Shown here: positions 47,409 to 57,174 of the stretch, in pieces
How the letters are laid out: each line of letters opens with the position of its first letter
Position numbering within the stretch: the stretch's first letter is position 1
DNA from: Sialis fuliginosa
Lineage: Eukaryota > Arthropoda > Insecta > Megaloptera > Sialidae
Assembly: GCA_961205875.1 (NCBI GenBank)
Contig: OY540810.1
Coordinates: forward strand, 28,024,001-28,088,000
Direction of reading: 5' to 3'
DNA length: 64,000 nt
Notes under the pieces: generated by a model
What the model was told of the DNA's origin: nothing
Databases searched by the model: none
What the model saw: only the letters and a program-made list of their open reading frames with translations
Position numbers and translations under genes: made by a program

Positions 47409-48692
47409 ATATAATTTTTTGTTGTTGAAAATTAGTTTTTTTATAAAACTTATCATCATTTGTACACAATATTTTAAACATTTCATCAGATAACTATTAA
47501 GTATCTACATTTAATTAAAACGCTAAGTATCAGAATTATAGTTATAATTATGTGTAAGCAGTGACGATAGTAGTAAATCAAATCGGAAAAAAGTTTGCTG
47601 CCAGCGCGCTCTTTTGTAATACGCTGCCTAAACCGTTCAATATTGAACAATATAATGTAGTAAAGAATATATCTAACTTTTATATTTAAGCCACAATAAG
47701 TGCTTTTATATTACAAAGAAAATGAAAAATGTTTAGGTTCAGTTTACGTGGACTTACGAGTATGATCTGCAAAACATTGATCTTTACCGAAATAAATGAT
47801 TCAATCGTCATAAGTACTTAACACAGATATATTTACCCTTTACAACAACCAATTTGGTCGTATAATTTAGGAAATATCTTGAAATAAATTTATATACCTA
47901 CGGTAACATATTAAAAAACGCGTGAACTAAGGAAGAAGTGCCGCGTTCTGGCAAGGGGACAGGAGATTACGATTCGCTTGCGCTCGGCTGATATCCGGAC
48001 GGACGGACTCTCTCTGCTCGGTCGTCTTTTTTGACGTCTAAGTTTATTTTGTTTACATTTAAATATAAACAGAACACAAATTATTTGTACTTTTTGTTCT
48101 AATTCGTTTTTGTTAGGAAATTTAGGTGTTGTTTAATTCAACTATATTTTTCAAAAATCCAAAACAATAATTCTGTAGTCCGCGCGAGCGAAGCCACGGG
48201 TACAGCTACTTTATTTATAAAACTTAAATTTATTCATATAAATACATATAAATACATAGTTCTTGTCTCTTAGCATATGAATTTCATTCCAATGATTTAA
48301 ACTCACTAATTAATGAGAATTTCATAAATGGTTTCTGCAAATACATAGACCATCTTTTAAAATATCTTCACTAATATACTACAAATGGCCTATTTAATTC
48401 AAAATATGATAGGCTCTTCTCACTCAGCCATTTTATTAAATTTAAAAAAAATGCTGTTTTAAAGGAAACTGATTGTTTATTAATAAAAATTACTGCTTAG
48501 ATCAACTCTCTCCCCTTCAGTTTTAAAATGAATTACCAATATATTAAAATCCGTGTCATAATTCTACATCATCATTTTACAACTATCTTACAAATCTTCC
48601 ATGCATTTGGTCAACTGGGTACATGATTATATTGATTTCTACTTAAGGGAAACTTGAGGAATGTTCACTCAGGTATTTCATGAAAGTAATGT
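47409..48692. other. AT-rich stretch with GC-richer patches and a Helitron-like tail word
   Basis: GC-richer non-repetitive patches at 47590-47640 ('gctgccagcgcgctcttttg') and 47930-48040 ('cgcttgcgctcggctgatat'). At 48178-48206 'cgcgcgagcgaagccacggg' followed by 'tacagctact' resembles the 3' part of Lepidoptera-type Helitron/SINE-like repeats. Boundaries unresolved; no gene. Confidence 0.35.
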
Positions 48693-48761
48693 GTGAAATG
48701 TTGTGTTCCGATTTGCGGTGGCTACAAGTTGCTCCGGTCAGATAAAGTTAGTGTGTATTAA
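48693..48761 (+). pseudogene. THAP zinc-finger N-terminal fragment
   Basis: The frame reads VKCCVPICGGYKLLRSDKVS then VY and a stop. THAP domains begin M-x(1-3)-C-C-x-(P/V)-x-C, followed by a G-Y/N-rich loop and V-x-F-H-x-F-P. Here CCVPICGGY and KVSV fit the first 20 residues; the expected FHKFP is replaced by a stop and no second half (C-x2-H) is seen. A valine codon stands where Met is expected. THAP domains occur in P-element-type transposases and in many insect proteins. The fragment lies 75 bp before MITE A4. Confidence 0.4.
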
Positions 48762-48835
48762 AAACTGTTATAGATCGTGTGAATGACTTTTGAGGTCGCT
48801 ACTGTTACACAGATATTAGAGAATATCATTTGATA

Positions 48836-49880
48836 TAAGGTACTGGATATCTGAGGTCATATGACTATTTTTTTTATTAAATATACAGCATTAGAAATAT
48901 TATGAGTCGTGTTAAAACAAAAGTCGCCTTATCCACCCCCTGACCCAAACTGAGTTAGCTATCAGGTTCTGTTCCTTATGTATAAAGGTACAATTACCCG
49001 GTATTATACATGACAAATCTTGTCTTATCACGTTCAAAATCAATAATAAAACTGTGTGTTAAAACAAAACTCAGTCTTATCCATTAAATAAAATATAATA
49101 TTTCAAAATTTGTAACATCTGTTTCAGAAAAGATTAATACAACAAATAAACAATTAAATAATTTACAAAACTTAAATAAAACTTGTCTAATCCCTGCAAA
49201 CTAAACAAAAGTCTTCTAATTTGTTTTCAAAATTACTTAAAATTTTGTAATTGTTTTAATTTGCTTTCTTCATAATTTGAATCTGTTATCAGTGCATAAT
49301 GATATTATTGACCATAAAAACTGATATTGGAACTTCACAAAATATTAAAAGAAAAAAACGATTTGTAGAAAATAAATTTAGATGGATTAGGCGACTTTTG
49401 TTTTAACACGCTGAATATTAATTTATATACATTTAACTGTCTTACAGTGTGATTTGATGATAATCGGTCAGTAGGTGTCAAAATGGTGGACATTTAAACT
49501 AATTATTAGTATAATTTATTTATTTGTTATTATATTATCATAGCATCTGTTTTACATTGTTTAACATTTGACGATTCTTTCTTTTATATCTTTTATGTCG
49601 TAGTACTTATCATTTTGTAATAATTAGCAAGTGTCCATCACTGCATGCACATTACTGGTTTTACTTTATTCATTACTGAAGAAAAAGCATAAACAAAATA
49701 AAAGGTTATAATTTAAAAAACAAACTATATTTGCGGACTTTGGTAATTAAATTGATTAAATAAAGAGTTACTTGTTATATTAGTAATATGAGTTGATGAA
49801 AATTACAAAAAAGAAGCCCGTCAATCACAAAAACAGTAAACATTGCTCTTATAGCGGCCATAACTGGTGCCAGTACCTTA
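48836..49880 (+). mobile_element. MITE family A, copy A4, interrupted by element B
   Basis: The left end TAAGGTACTGGATATCTGAG and right end 'ataactggtgccagtacctt' bracket an A element split by B (48908-49410). The left piece matches A2 at 'agcattagaaatatta'; the right piece resumes at 'ctgaatattaatttatatac', also as in A2. About 25 bp present in A2 between these points are missing here, so the insertion came with a small loss or A4 was already different. Confidence 0.82.
48908..49410 (+). mobile_element. MITE family B (28-bp TIRs), nested in A4
   Basis: A 503-bp element. The left TIR starts CGTGTTAAAACAAAAGTCGC and goes on CTTATCCA; the complement of the right end is the same except one base (CTAATCCA). 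A third, degenerate version of the TIR ('gtgttaaaacaaaactcagt', then 'cttatcca') lies inside at about 49058. No ORF. No certain target-site duplication; an AATATTA word on both sides is possible if the TIR is a few bases longer. I do not recognise the family. Confidence 0.85.
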
Positions 49881-51430
49881 TTTCTTATTATTACGTAATG
49901 TTCAATTTTAATTTTATATTTTTATGCTTGCTAAAAATAATACATAAACTAATTTTTGAGTAAATCGCGTCAACACCGGTATGATTCAAAATGGCGTCAT
50001 TGTCATAACTTTTACTGGAGTATCTCTAACAGATATTATTGACATTTAAGAATGTTTTACTTTTCAACAAAATGTATACAGTTTTCTAGTAGTTTAGTGA
50101 CGTATAAGAAAGTATCGGGCCAGCATTTTAAGCAGTTCATAACACGTGTTCTAAAAACTTTTTAATCGATTTAGAATTTTTTTACTACCTTTGATACTAC
50201 ATGCTTTTATAAATTTTTCTAAAATGTTTCACTGTAAAAAGAAATATTCGTTTACATAAAATAATAACGGACTTTTTATAGGCTTTAAAAACATTTTTAA
50301 GAATTTTGTATATTTTATTTATAAAAAGTTGATGCATAGTATAAACGTATTCAGTGTATTTTATACAGTGTTCTTAATTATTCCTGTAGGACTATTCTTA
50401 TGATAATTTTATTTTATCTCAAACTGACTATTTAATTACTGTTCATAACAAAATCAATTTGCTTGTGATAAACTCAAATATTTGCTCATATAATCAAATT
50501 ACGTCAAGACGTATCAGTTTGAAATTTTATCTTTGAAGTTGATCATACATATCTAAAGAACTTCTTACAAATAATTACTAAAAGTACACAATTATTTTAG
50601 TTTTAGACAAAGTGCAGATTAACAGTATACATAACTCAAAATGTTCACGCTGACTAAAAATCAACAAGAATAAGAAATGGTTTATGCCAATAATCTAAAG
50701 AATCAATTATTTGCACACAGTGTTATTTTTAACTTCATCAACAGATCAGCCACAAGGTCTTAAAAGGAAAATTTAACTCAAAATCACATACACACATGTT
50801 AAAGTGTAATATAAACATTCTGTCGGGTGATCTGATTCGGTAAAATAACAAAGTATCGTTGTTAAAACAGACCAACGGGGAGGACAAAGAAAAAGGGTAA
50901 AAAAAGCAGTGTTCGAAAACAATGTCTTCGGTTCTGTGACGTCACGGTGCAAACGGAAACGCCGGAGGACGTGAGAAGGAAATGTCAAAACAAGTGAGAA
51001 AAAACATAACACGTGGCAAAAAAAAGTGTCGATTTTGTACAGGGATGATCTGATAGGTGGAACAGATATTCTATATAAACTTCATTAGTAGGTTAACTAT
51101 CTAATATTAATTAACTTTTATATAACTTTTTTCGACATATTACATTTTTTGTTAATTTTGTAATTTTGAAACATTACAACAGTGGTTTATTAAACTTTTT
51201 AACCCCGTAGACCTCTACATTAGTGTACATAATAAAATATAATTTTGCGGATCTATATTACTCTATGCCAATGGTTTCCAAACTTTATGTTAATACGCCT
51301 CCCTTTAAAAATCTGCCTCCCCCCTCACTTTATTTCATAAAATAAGACATATTTTAAAACGGTATAAAATGTATGTAATGTAATAATAATTAAAACAGTA
51401 TTTATATGTATAGTTTTTTTTATAGATTTA
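49881..51430. other. AT-rich non-genic stretch with one GC-richer patch
   Basis: At 50800-51030 a non-repetitive patch includes 'ctgtgacgtcacggtg' (palindromic TGACGTCA) and 'cggaaacgccggaggacgtg'. The minus strand is open for 79 codons there but has no domain. Nothing else seen. Confidence 0.35.
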
Positions 51431-51957
51431 TATCGTATTTCTTAAATAGTAGAGGCGTAGAGCCTACATTAGGTAGGTATATTATAAAAAATATTGTTTT
51501 TTACAAATCTTAATAATTTTTACAACTTCGTAAGATCGATTGTTTAAAATTGTTTGCATATCATACGTTCTTCTTGATCGAATCTAATTACATTTCTAGT
51601 GTCAAAATATAAATGTGATAAATCACAAACAGCATCTATGTCTAAATGCTGTTTGTCACAATAGAGAAGATTGTATAAATTTTTAAATATATATTTTATA
51701 TCGTATTTCTTAAATAGTAGAGGCGTAGAGCCTACATTAGGTAGGTATATTATAAAAAATATTATTTTTTGCAAATCTTAATAATTTTTACAACTTCGTA
51801 AGATCGATTGTTTAAAATTGTTTGCATATCATACGTTCTTCTTGATCGAATCTAATTACATTTCTAGTGTCAAATTATAAATGTGATAAATCACAAACAG
51901 CATCTATGTCTAAATGCTGTTTGTCACAATAGACAAGATTGTATAAATTTTTACAGA
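51431..51957 (-). repeat. 268-bp tandem duplication containing an exon-like frame
   Basis: Two nearly identical copies (51431-51698, 51699-51957). On the minus strand each holds a frame reading NLYNLLYCDKQHLDIDAV, then CDLSHLYFDTRNVIRFDQEE, ending RMICKQF and a stop. Copy 2 has a stop at the LYFD tyrosine. Upstream of copy 2 on the minus strand a strong acceptor-like tract (tgtttttatttccag) ends at 51978, so the frame could be a 3'-terminal exon starting at 51977. Amino-acid usage looks coding-like. I do not recognise the protein. The few differences between copies imply a recent duplication. Confidence 0.5.
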
Positions 51958-52152
51958 TAAAAGAATGCCTACTACTACTGGAAATAAAAACACCAATACA
52001 TTCTATTATATTATAGTGCATATATCATAAACAAAACTGCATTATCTTAATACTATTAGCTAAGTTCAGATAGTTTTTGAAGAAAACATATTTTTTTTAA
52101 ATTCAGAACAAGTCTTATTTTTACTCAATAACAAATGGTGTATCAAAAATCT

Positions 52153-52395
52153 TTGATACACAGGGAGAGTCATATCAGGTGGAACAAACTTGAACAGTTT
52201 ATTAAAAAAAAAATTCATATAAGCATGTGTCCGGAAACTCTTCGTGAGGGAGCTACAGACTCTCAAAGATTTTGTCTCAAATTAGTTTTTATTTAATATT
52301 TTGAGAACCCATAGTGATACAGTACTTTTTGACTCCCGGTTTAATATTATACGTGTTATCGATTTCCAGTATCAACCAATAATTATTTAGACCAA
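52153..52395 (-). repeat. Dispersed repeat H, reversed copy H2
   Basis: Complement carries 'tattaaataaaaactaattt', 'gagagtctgtagctccctca', and 'gagtttccggacacatgctt', matching H1 and H3. With H3 it forms an inverted pair around 52396-52839. The 66-codon ORF here is a reading through the repeat. Confidence 0.65.
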
Positions 52396-52484
52396 AGATA
52401 TATGGGGGCCAGTCCAACTAGTCGGTTGAGTTATAGCTAGTTTTTTTTTGTTCTTAATTTTTTTCCAAAAAAAATCAGTTTTTC

Positions 52485-52562
52485 TCCATGTGGCCGTCCG
52501 CTACCCCTTCTGAACTGGAACCCAGAGCAATCGCCCAGCTTCCTTCCCTAAAGCCAGCATTG
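52485..52562 (+). repeat. Solo hAT-like GC-rich end
   Basis: 'gtggccgtccgctacccctt', 'gaacccagagcaatcgccca' and 'gcttccttccctaaagccag' followed by 'cattg' resemble the GC-rich 3' subterminal part of non-autonomous hAT elements. No partner end found. Confidence 0.35.
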
Positions 52563-52789
52563 ATGTTATACATTAACAAAATAAGCAACGAATTTTAATA
52601 AATATAAAAATTTTAAACATCAAGTATTCTTTTTTCCAAAGCTTACTTGACTTTTTAATATTGCACGCGAGTGATTGTTGTTGTTTTTGCTGACGCTTCG
52701 ACTAACAAAAATAGTTTTCCATGGCAATTGTGATTTTTATTCAATAATGAATAAAATTCATTGTATCTTTGTTATGAGTTGTTTTATTA

Positions 52790-52875
52790 TCAAAAATACG
52801 AAAAGCTTTGTAATCATTTTTTAAAGAAAAATTGTTCTACGATTTCAAAATTTTCACTCGATCTTTCTTTTTATA
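52790..52875 (+). repeat. Dispersed repeat K fragment
   Basis: 'aaatacgaaaagctttgtaa' and 'acgatttcaaaattttcact' correspond to bases ~20-100 of K1. It ends where repeat H3 starts. Confidence 0.55.
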
Positions 52876-53095
52876 ATACGTTTAGTATTAATACGTGTTT
52901 AATACTAAACCGATTATAAAATTTCATAACTGTTTCACAGTAGGTTTCTCAAAATATTAAATAAAAACTAATTTTAGACAAAATATTTGAGAGTCTGTAG
53001 TTCTCTCGCGAAGAATTTATGGACACATTATATTATTTTCTGGATCAACTGTTCAAATTTGTTCCTCCTGATATGACCCTATATAATTACAGTTT
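52840..53095 (+). repeat. Dispersed repeat H, copy H3
   Basis: 'ttaaataaaaactaatttta', 'gagagtctgtagttctctcg', 'ttcaaatttgttcctcctga' then 'tatgaccctat'. Inverted relative to H2. The left boundary with the K fragment is approximate. Confidence 0.62.
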
Positions 53096-53369
53096 AAGGT
53101 CCGTAATATAATGACATTTTTGTTAATATATCATTATAAAAAGAATTACTTATTTTTTTAACGTCAATTAATGTTATAATTACAATCATACTTTTGCTGA
53201 ACAAAATGTTAAAAAAACGGTATTTGTGTTATGAAATGATTGTTTGCATTAAAATTTTTGGTAATAAAACGTTGTTATACCATAATTATTGTATTTATGT
53301 TTGATTTTATAAACAAATACAACGTATATTATTTATAAATTTCTTAGTAGAAAGCAGTAATAAAATTTA

Positions 53370-53449
53370 AAAATTCCAGAAAATCCGGCCGGAACTGGAA
53401 CCGGAATAAAAACGTGAATTCCGGCCGGAATTCCGGTACACCCCTAATA
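53370..53449 (+). repeat. Solo right end of a hAT-like element
   Basis: 'aatccggccggaactggaac' and 'gaattccggccggaattccg' ending 'gtacacccctaa'. Read in complement this is TTAGGGGTGTACCGGAATTC, the form of a common hAT terminus. It points away from the hAT transposase fragment at 53487 and so belongs to a different copy. No left end seen. Confidence 0.4.
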
Positions 53450-53486
53450 TATATGTATATATATTCATTTTATAATAAATTTATTT

Positions 53487-53815
53487 TTAATGCGATGAAT
53501 GTGCTTGTTTATTAGCACAAACTTCATTAAATCTCGGTGTCATTGAAGAGAATGCCCCACATAGCTCATTTTCTACTACTAAACGGTCACGATATTTTGA
53601 TTTCATTGCAACTAATGCAGAAAATCCCGCTTCGCGTTAATATGATGTAACGAATGCTAGCAGTACTTGTATTGCTTTGCTTGCTTAACAAAGTATTATA
53701 TTTTTCACTTTGGTTCAACCAAAATTGAACTAGAATTTCACTCTGAAATTTTTATTTGAAATATTTTTTTTAAATGAAAATAATTCTATCAGTTTTTTCC
53801 TTTTTACACAGTAAC
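53487..53815 (-). pseudogene. hAT transposase C-terminus (ZBED5/FAM200-like group), decayed
   Basis: hAT transposases dimerise through a C-terminal region with the EAGFSALxxxKSKYRxRL pattern. The last 49 codons (53633-53490, stop at 53487) read EAGFSALVAMKSKYRDRLVV, then ENELCGAFSSMTPRFNEVCA, then NKQAHSSH, complete and in frame. Just upstream is AIQVLLAFVTSY then a stop where the family has Leu (LPFxTSYLCEAGFS). Further upstream, after a frame shift, KFQSEILVQFWL and EKYNTLLSKQ fit the 'FW…eYp.Ls.kA' part; another shift earlier gives KLIELFSF. The N-terminal two thirds (BED finger, catalytic core) are not seen. At least two frame shifts and one stop make it non-functional. Confidence 0.85.
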
Positions 53816-55214
53816 GTGCCTTTCAGGAACAGATAATATTTAAAAAAAAATAATGTTACGTTCTTTCGTCACAGTAAAATAAATAACTGAAATCTAACGT
53901 TAAAAGGCTGTCTAAATGAGTCTAGCAACTCTATGGACAAAATACACCCAAATAAAAAATATATAACTGAAATATGCTAAGTTATGAGTCTCAGATATTA
54001 CATAATTTAAACTTACCCTAATGGCCCTATTCCGATAACTCTTTATGCTCTAATTGTGTTAAGTATTGTGTGTTTGTGTCATTTTTTGGGTTCACAAGAT
54101 GGGTGGTGGACTTTGCTGATGGGCCAATCATCGCAGGATAAAACGAACAGTGGTCATAATGACAAGATTGGGATTATTTATCTTTTCAACTAAGACTCAA
54201 TATGAAACACATGCATAAGGTTTCCCAAAATTAATTTAATTACATTTTCTCAAAAATTTGCCCAAATTCAATTCACTGACTTCTTTCCAAGGGCTGGTAT
54301 TTTTCTCAATTCCATTATGTCATCATTTATATAATGTATCTTTGATTCGTTGTTTTTATCAAAAATGATGAAAAACATGCCATATTAATTAGTTTAAAAT
54401 ATAAACTAAATATCATCCGGTACGGATATTTTATAGAAAATTTCTTTTTTAAATGTGTTTTATCGACTGTGTACTAATGAATGAACCTGAAAAAGGACTC
54501 ATGTTTCATTGTTTACCTCATCAATATACATATTTTAAAGCACTATAATTTTAAATAAGTTTTAATTAACCACTACATCAAGCGTTAACTAATTATACAT
54601 TATTAATTTATTTATTTTAAAGCCGAAATTTTATAATACAATATTTCTCATAAATAGTGTATGATAAAAATGTTTACTTCATAGCATATTTCATCTTTAA
54701 AATATCTTTGCTTGGTTATTATTTGATTTAGGAATTAGAATTTACTATGTAAATAATACTTATTATATATTATACAATAATATATAATATAATATAATTC
54801 TGTGAATTGAAAGCTTGCCTTTATTATTTTTTTTAATATATAATTTCTGACGTTTAGACAAACTAATTGTTTTTATTTTTTATATATGTATATACAATAA
54901 TATAGGTACATATAAAACACATAAAATGTAAACACTGAATTTATTTTTTTATTTTTTATTTTCGTAGTATTAAACTTAATTAAAAACAATCAAGGAAAAA
55001 ATAATAATATTAAAAGAACTCTGTGATGCGTAATTATTATATTATATTATCTAGCTTTTTAATTTTGTATTAGAATTACATACATAAAAACATATGTATA
55101 TATTTTTTTAATGATAATTCATGATGCTTAATTAATTTATGATACCTAATACCTACAGTAAATTTGTATTAGGTAATTTAAAAATAAATTAAAATTTAGA
55201 TTATATGAATTAAA
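53816..55214. other. AT-rich non-genic stretch
   Basis: No BED finger or earlier part of the hAT transposase could be recognised on the minus strand here. TATA/ATAA-rich simple sequence near 54760-54800. Nothing else supportable. Confidence 0.4.
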
Positions 55215-56346
55215 ATGTAGACTATCGAACCGGTCTCGCTCCTATCAAATATAAATAAACAATGAAATCATTCACAATATAGATATCGGTCAGGTCTCGA
55301 TCCAATCTCGCTCCGATACAGCGTAATGCAAAGAATATTTTACTGGAGTGTGATCGAACCTGGCATGGATTGTACCGAGACCGGTCCGTGACCGGCTCGT
55401 TAATGTATATGTTACCGGCAATGTATGTAATTCAGGCATTCTATAGAATTCCTAGGAATTCTATACAATGCCTGACAATTTCAGGCAAAGTATGAAATAT
55501 TTGTTTAATATAAATTTATTATATACTTTGCCTAGGCATTCTATAGAATCCCTAGGAATTCTATAGAATGCCAAAATAATATTAGGAAATGTATGAAATA
55601 AAAGACAAAATAATATTAATAAAGCAGATAGGTATTATTTAATTAATTTTAAAAAGTATAAATTCATATTATGTAAGATTTAGGTCTTTCATTGTTAAAA
55701 TAACAAAACCACAAACCAACATTATTCATATCTTCAAAAAAAATCATGAAAATATGCCTTTTTTCGCCTTTAAAACCTTACCCCCCCCCCCCCTTAAAAT
55801 GACAGCGGTTTTTCGTCGGGCCAACAAAAGAACTTACGAATTTTTTTATACAGCCGTTTCCGAGAACACTGTGCTACTTTACTGGACATACAAACATTTT
55901 TCTATTATATAACGCGTAAAAATAAAATGTTTATTTTGATAAATAATTCAGTATTTTACCGACAATACTGAATTGTAATCTAGAAACCTACCTACAGCTA
56001 TCGAGAATGAACCAAGATTGTATATTTGCATCAGTATTTTATAACATAAAGTAAGGCAACATCTGTACCTGGACCAAAATTGATCGATTCACCCTATTTA
56101 TGTTTATATTTCATAAATTGCCGGCTATCAATTAGGTATTCTATAGAATGCCCAGGAAATGTATATAATTAAATTCATTTCATACATTGCCTGGTGATTT
56201 TAGGCATTCTATAGAATACCTAGGAATTCTATAGAATGCCGTATTTCATACATTGCCGGTAACATGTATACCATAAGATTTGAATGGAGCGAGATCGTTC
56301 CGAGACAGAACCGAGACCGGAACGAGGCCGGCCCGTGACCAGCTTT
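55215..56346 (+). mobile_element. PIF/Harbinger-like MITE, copy C2, interrupted by element D
   Basis: The left piece (55215-55409) runs 'gtagactatcgaaccggtct', 'caatgaaatcattcacaata', 'gatcgaacctggcatggatt'; the right piece (56265-56346) resumes 'ccataagatttgaatggagc' and 'cagaaccgagaccggaacga'. Both follow the complement of C1 in order. The join in C1 reads 'atgtaaatatcataagattt', equivalent to 'atgtataccataagattt' in C2 once D is removed. Outer ends are decayed, so no duplication of C2 itself is readable. Confidence 0.8.
55410..56264. mobile_element. Element D: 855-bp TIR element carrying iterated 38-bp palindromes
   Basis: Begins TGTTACCGGCAATGTATG and ends with its exact complement CATACATTGCCGGTAACA. 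TGTATA (6 bp) lies on both sides (55404-55409 and 56265-56270). Inside each end is a near-perfect 38-bp palindrome whose half is GGCATTCTATAGAATTCCT; versions occur at 55436-55473, 55534-55571 and 56203-56240, plus a half copy at about 56137. Variants of CAATGTATGAAAT also recur. The middle (55740-55880) has a run of about 15 C. No ORF. I do not recognise the family; a 6-bp duplication with TGTTACC ends does not fit the superfamilies I can place by eye. Confidence 0.85.
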
Positions 56347-56961
56347 CACTATTATCTTATATACAATCCAGCATAGGTGTTATATTTTTAAGATTTCATA
56401 TATCTATAGAAAATGTAAAAAAACTTAATGATCATATTAACATAAGTATTCTATTATATATGTATGTATTTCATATTACTGCTGGTTCCCTGCTTCCGTT
56501 TAAAACTGTAAGACAATATTAAGTTTCATTTGTTTTGTTCGCGACAAATCCGTTTGTCTACCGTCGAAAACTTTTGACAATAGGTACTCAGTGTGAACTG
56601 CGTAGATTTTTGATAGTATATGTACATATATTTAAGCAATTTTGAAGCGTGTTGGAAAAAAGCTATTAGTAGCAACAGGATCGGGTTAAGTGAAATACTA
56701 GATTATTTTACCAATGATGTACTGAACTTTAACTACAATAATAATAATAAAGTATATTTTAATTACATCCAACCAGTGGCTCTTAAACTTACTTTGTCTT
56801 CAACGATTTATGTAAAGTTTGGTTAAAATAATTCGATGCTACTGATTTTTATAGCAATAATAATGCATTATCTCTCACACGAATATATACATCAAATTTC
56901 GTTAAAAATACTGCTTTCGGAAAAAAATATTTTTTACAATAGTAATCCAGAACAACACGAT
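56347..56961. other. AT-rich spacer between two Harbinger-like MITEs
   Basis: ORFs of 68-93 codons here are accidental or run into the GC-rich ends of C2/C3. Nothing else seen. Confidence 0.4.
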
Positions 56962-56964
56962 TTA

Positions 56965-57171
56965 GGGTCAAACCAGACTATCGTGCCGGTCCCAGTCAGG
57001 TCCCGGTCCAGTCTCGCTCCAATCAAATATAAATATACAATAAACAATGAAATCATTCACACTATAGGTATCGTGCCGGTCTCGGTCCAAATACGCTTAG
57101 ATACAGTACTATACTGAATATTTGACTAGAACGAGACCGGACCGGACCGGCACAATAGTCTGGATCGACCC
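56965..57171 (+). mobile_element. PIF/Harbinger-like MITE, copy C3 (TTA duplication)
   Basis: A 207-bp element with ends GGGTCAAACCAGACTATCG and complement GGGTCGATCCAGACTATTG. TTA on both sides (56962-56964 and 57172-57174). Internal 'cagtctcgctccaatcaaat' and 'caatgaaatcattcacacta' match C1 and C2. It is shorter than C1, lacking the middle segment. Confidence 0.85.
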
Positions 57172-57174
57172 TTA

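Noticed and set aside
51431..51957. The near-identical 268-bp pair as two LTRs of a retrotransposon
   Set aside because: The copies are directly adjacent with nothing between them and no TG…CA ends or duplicated flank; a tandem duplication fits better.
52153..53095. Repeats H2 and H3 as TIRs of one transposon
   Set aside because: They are inverted copies of a dispersed repeat also found singly at 42590; the sequence between them (solo hAT end, K fragment) is a mix of unrelated repeats.
55779..55795. Poly-C runs (also 20839, 62281, and poly-G 16607) as functional motifs
   Set aside because: Isolated homopolymers of this length are common in repeat DNA and are prone to sequencing error.
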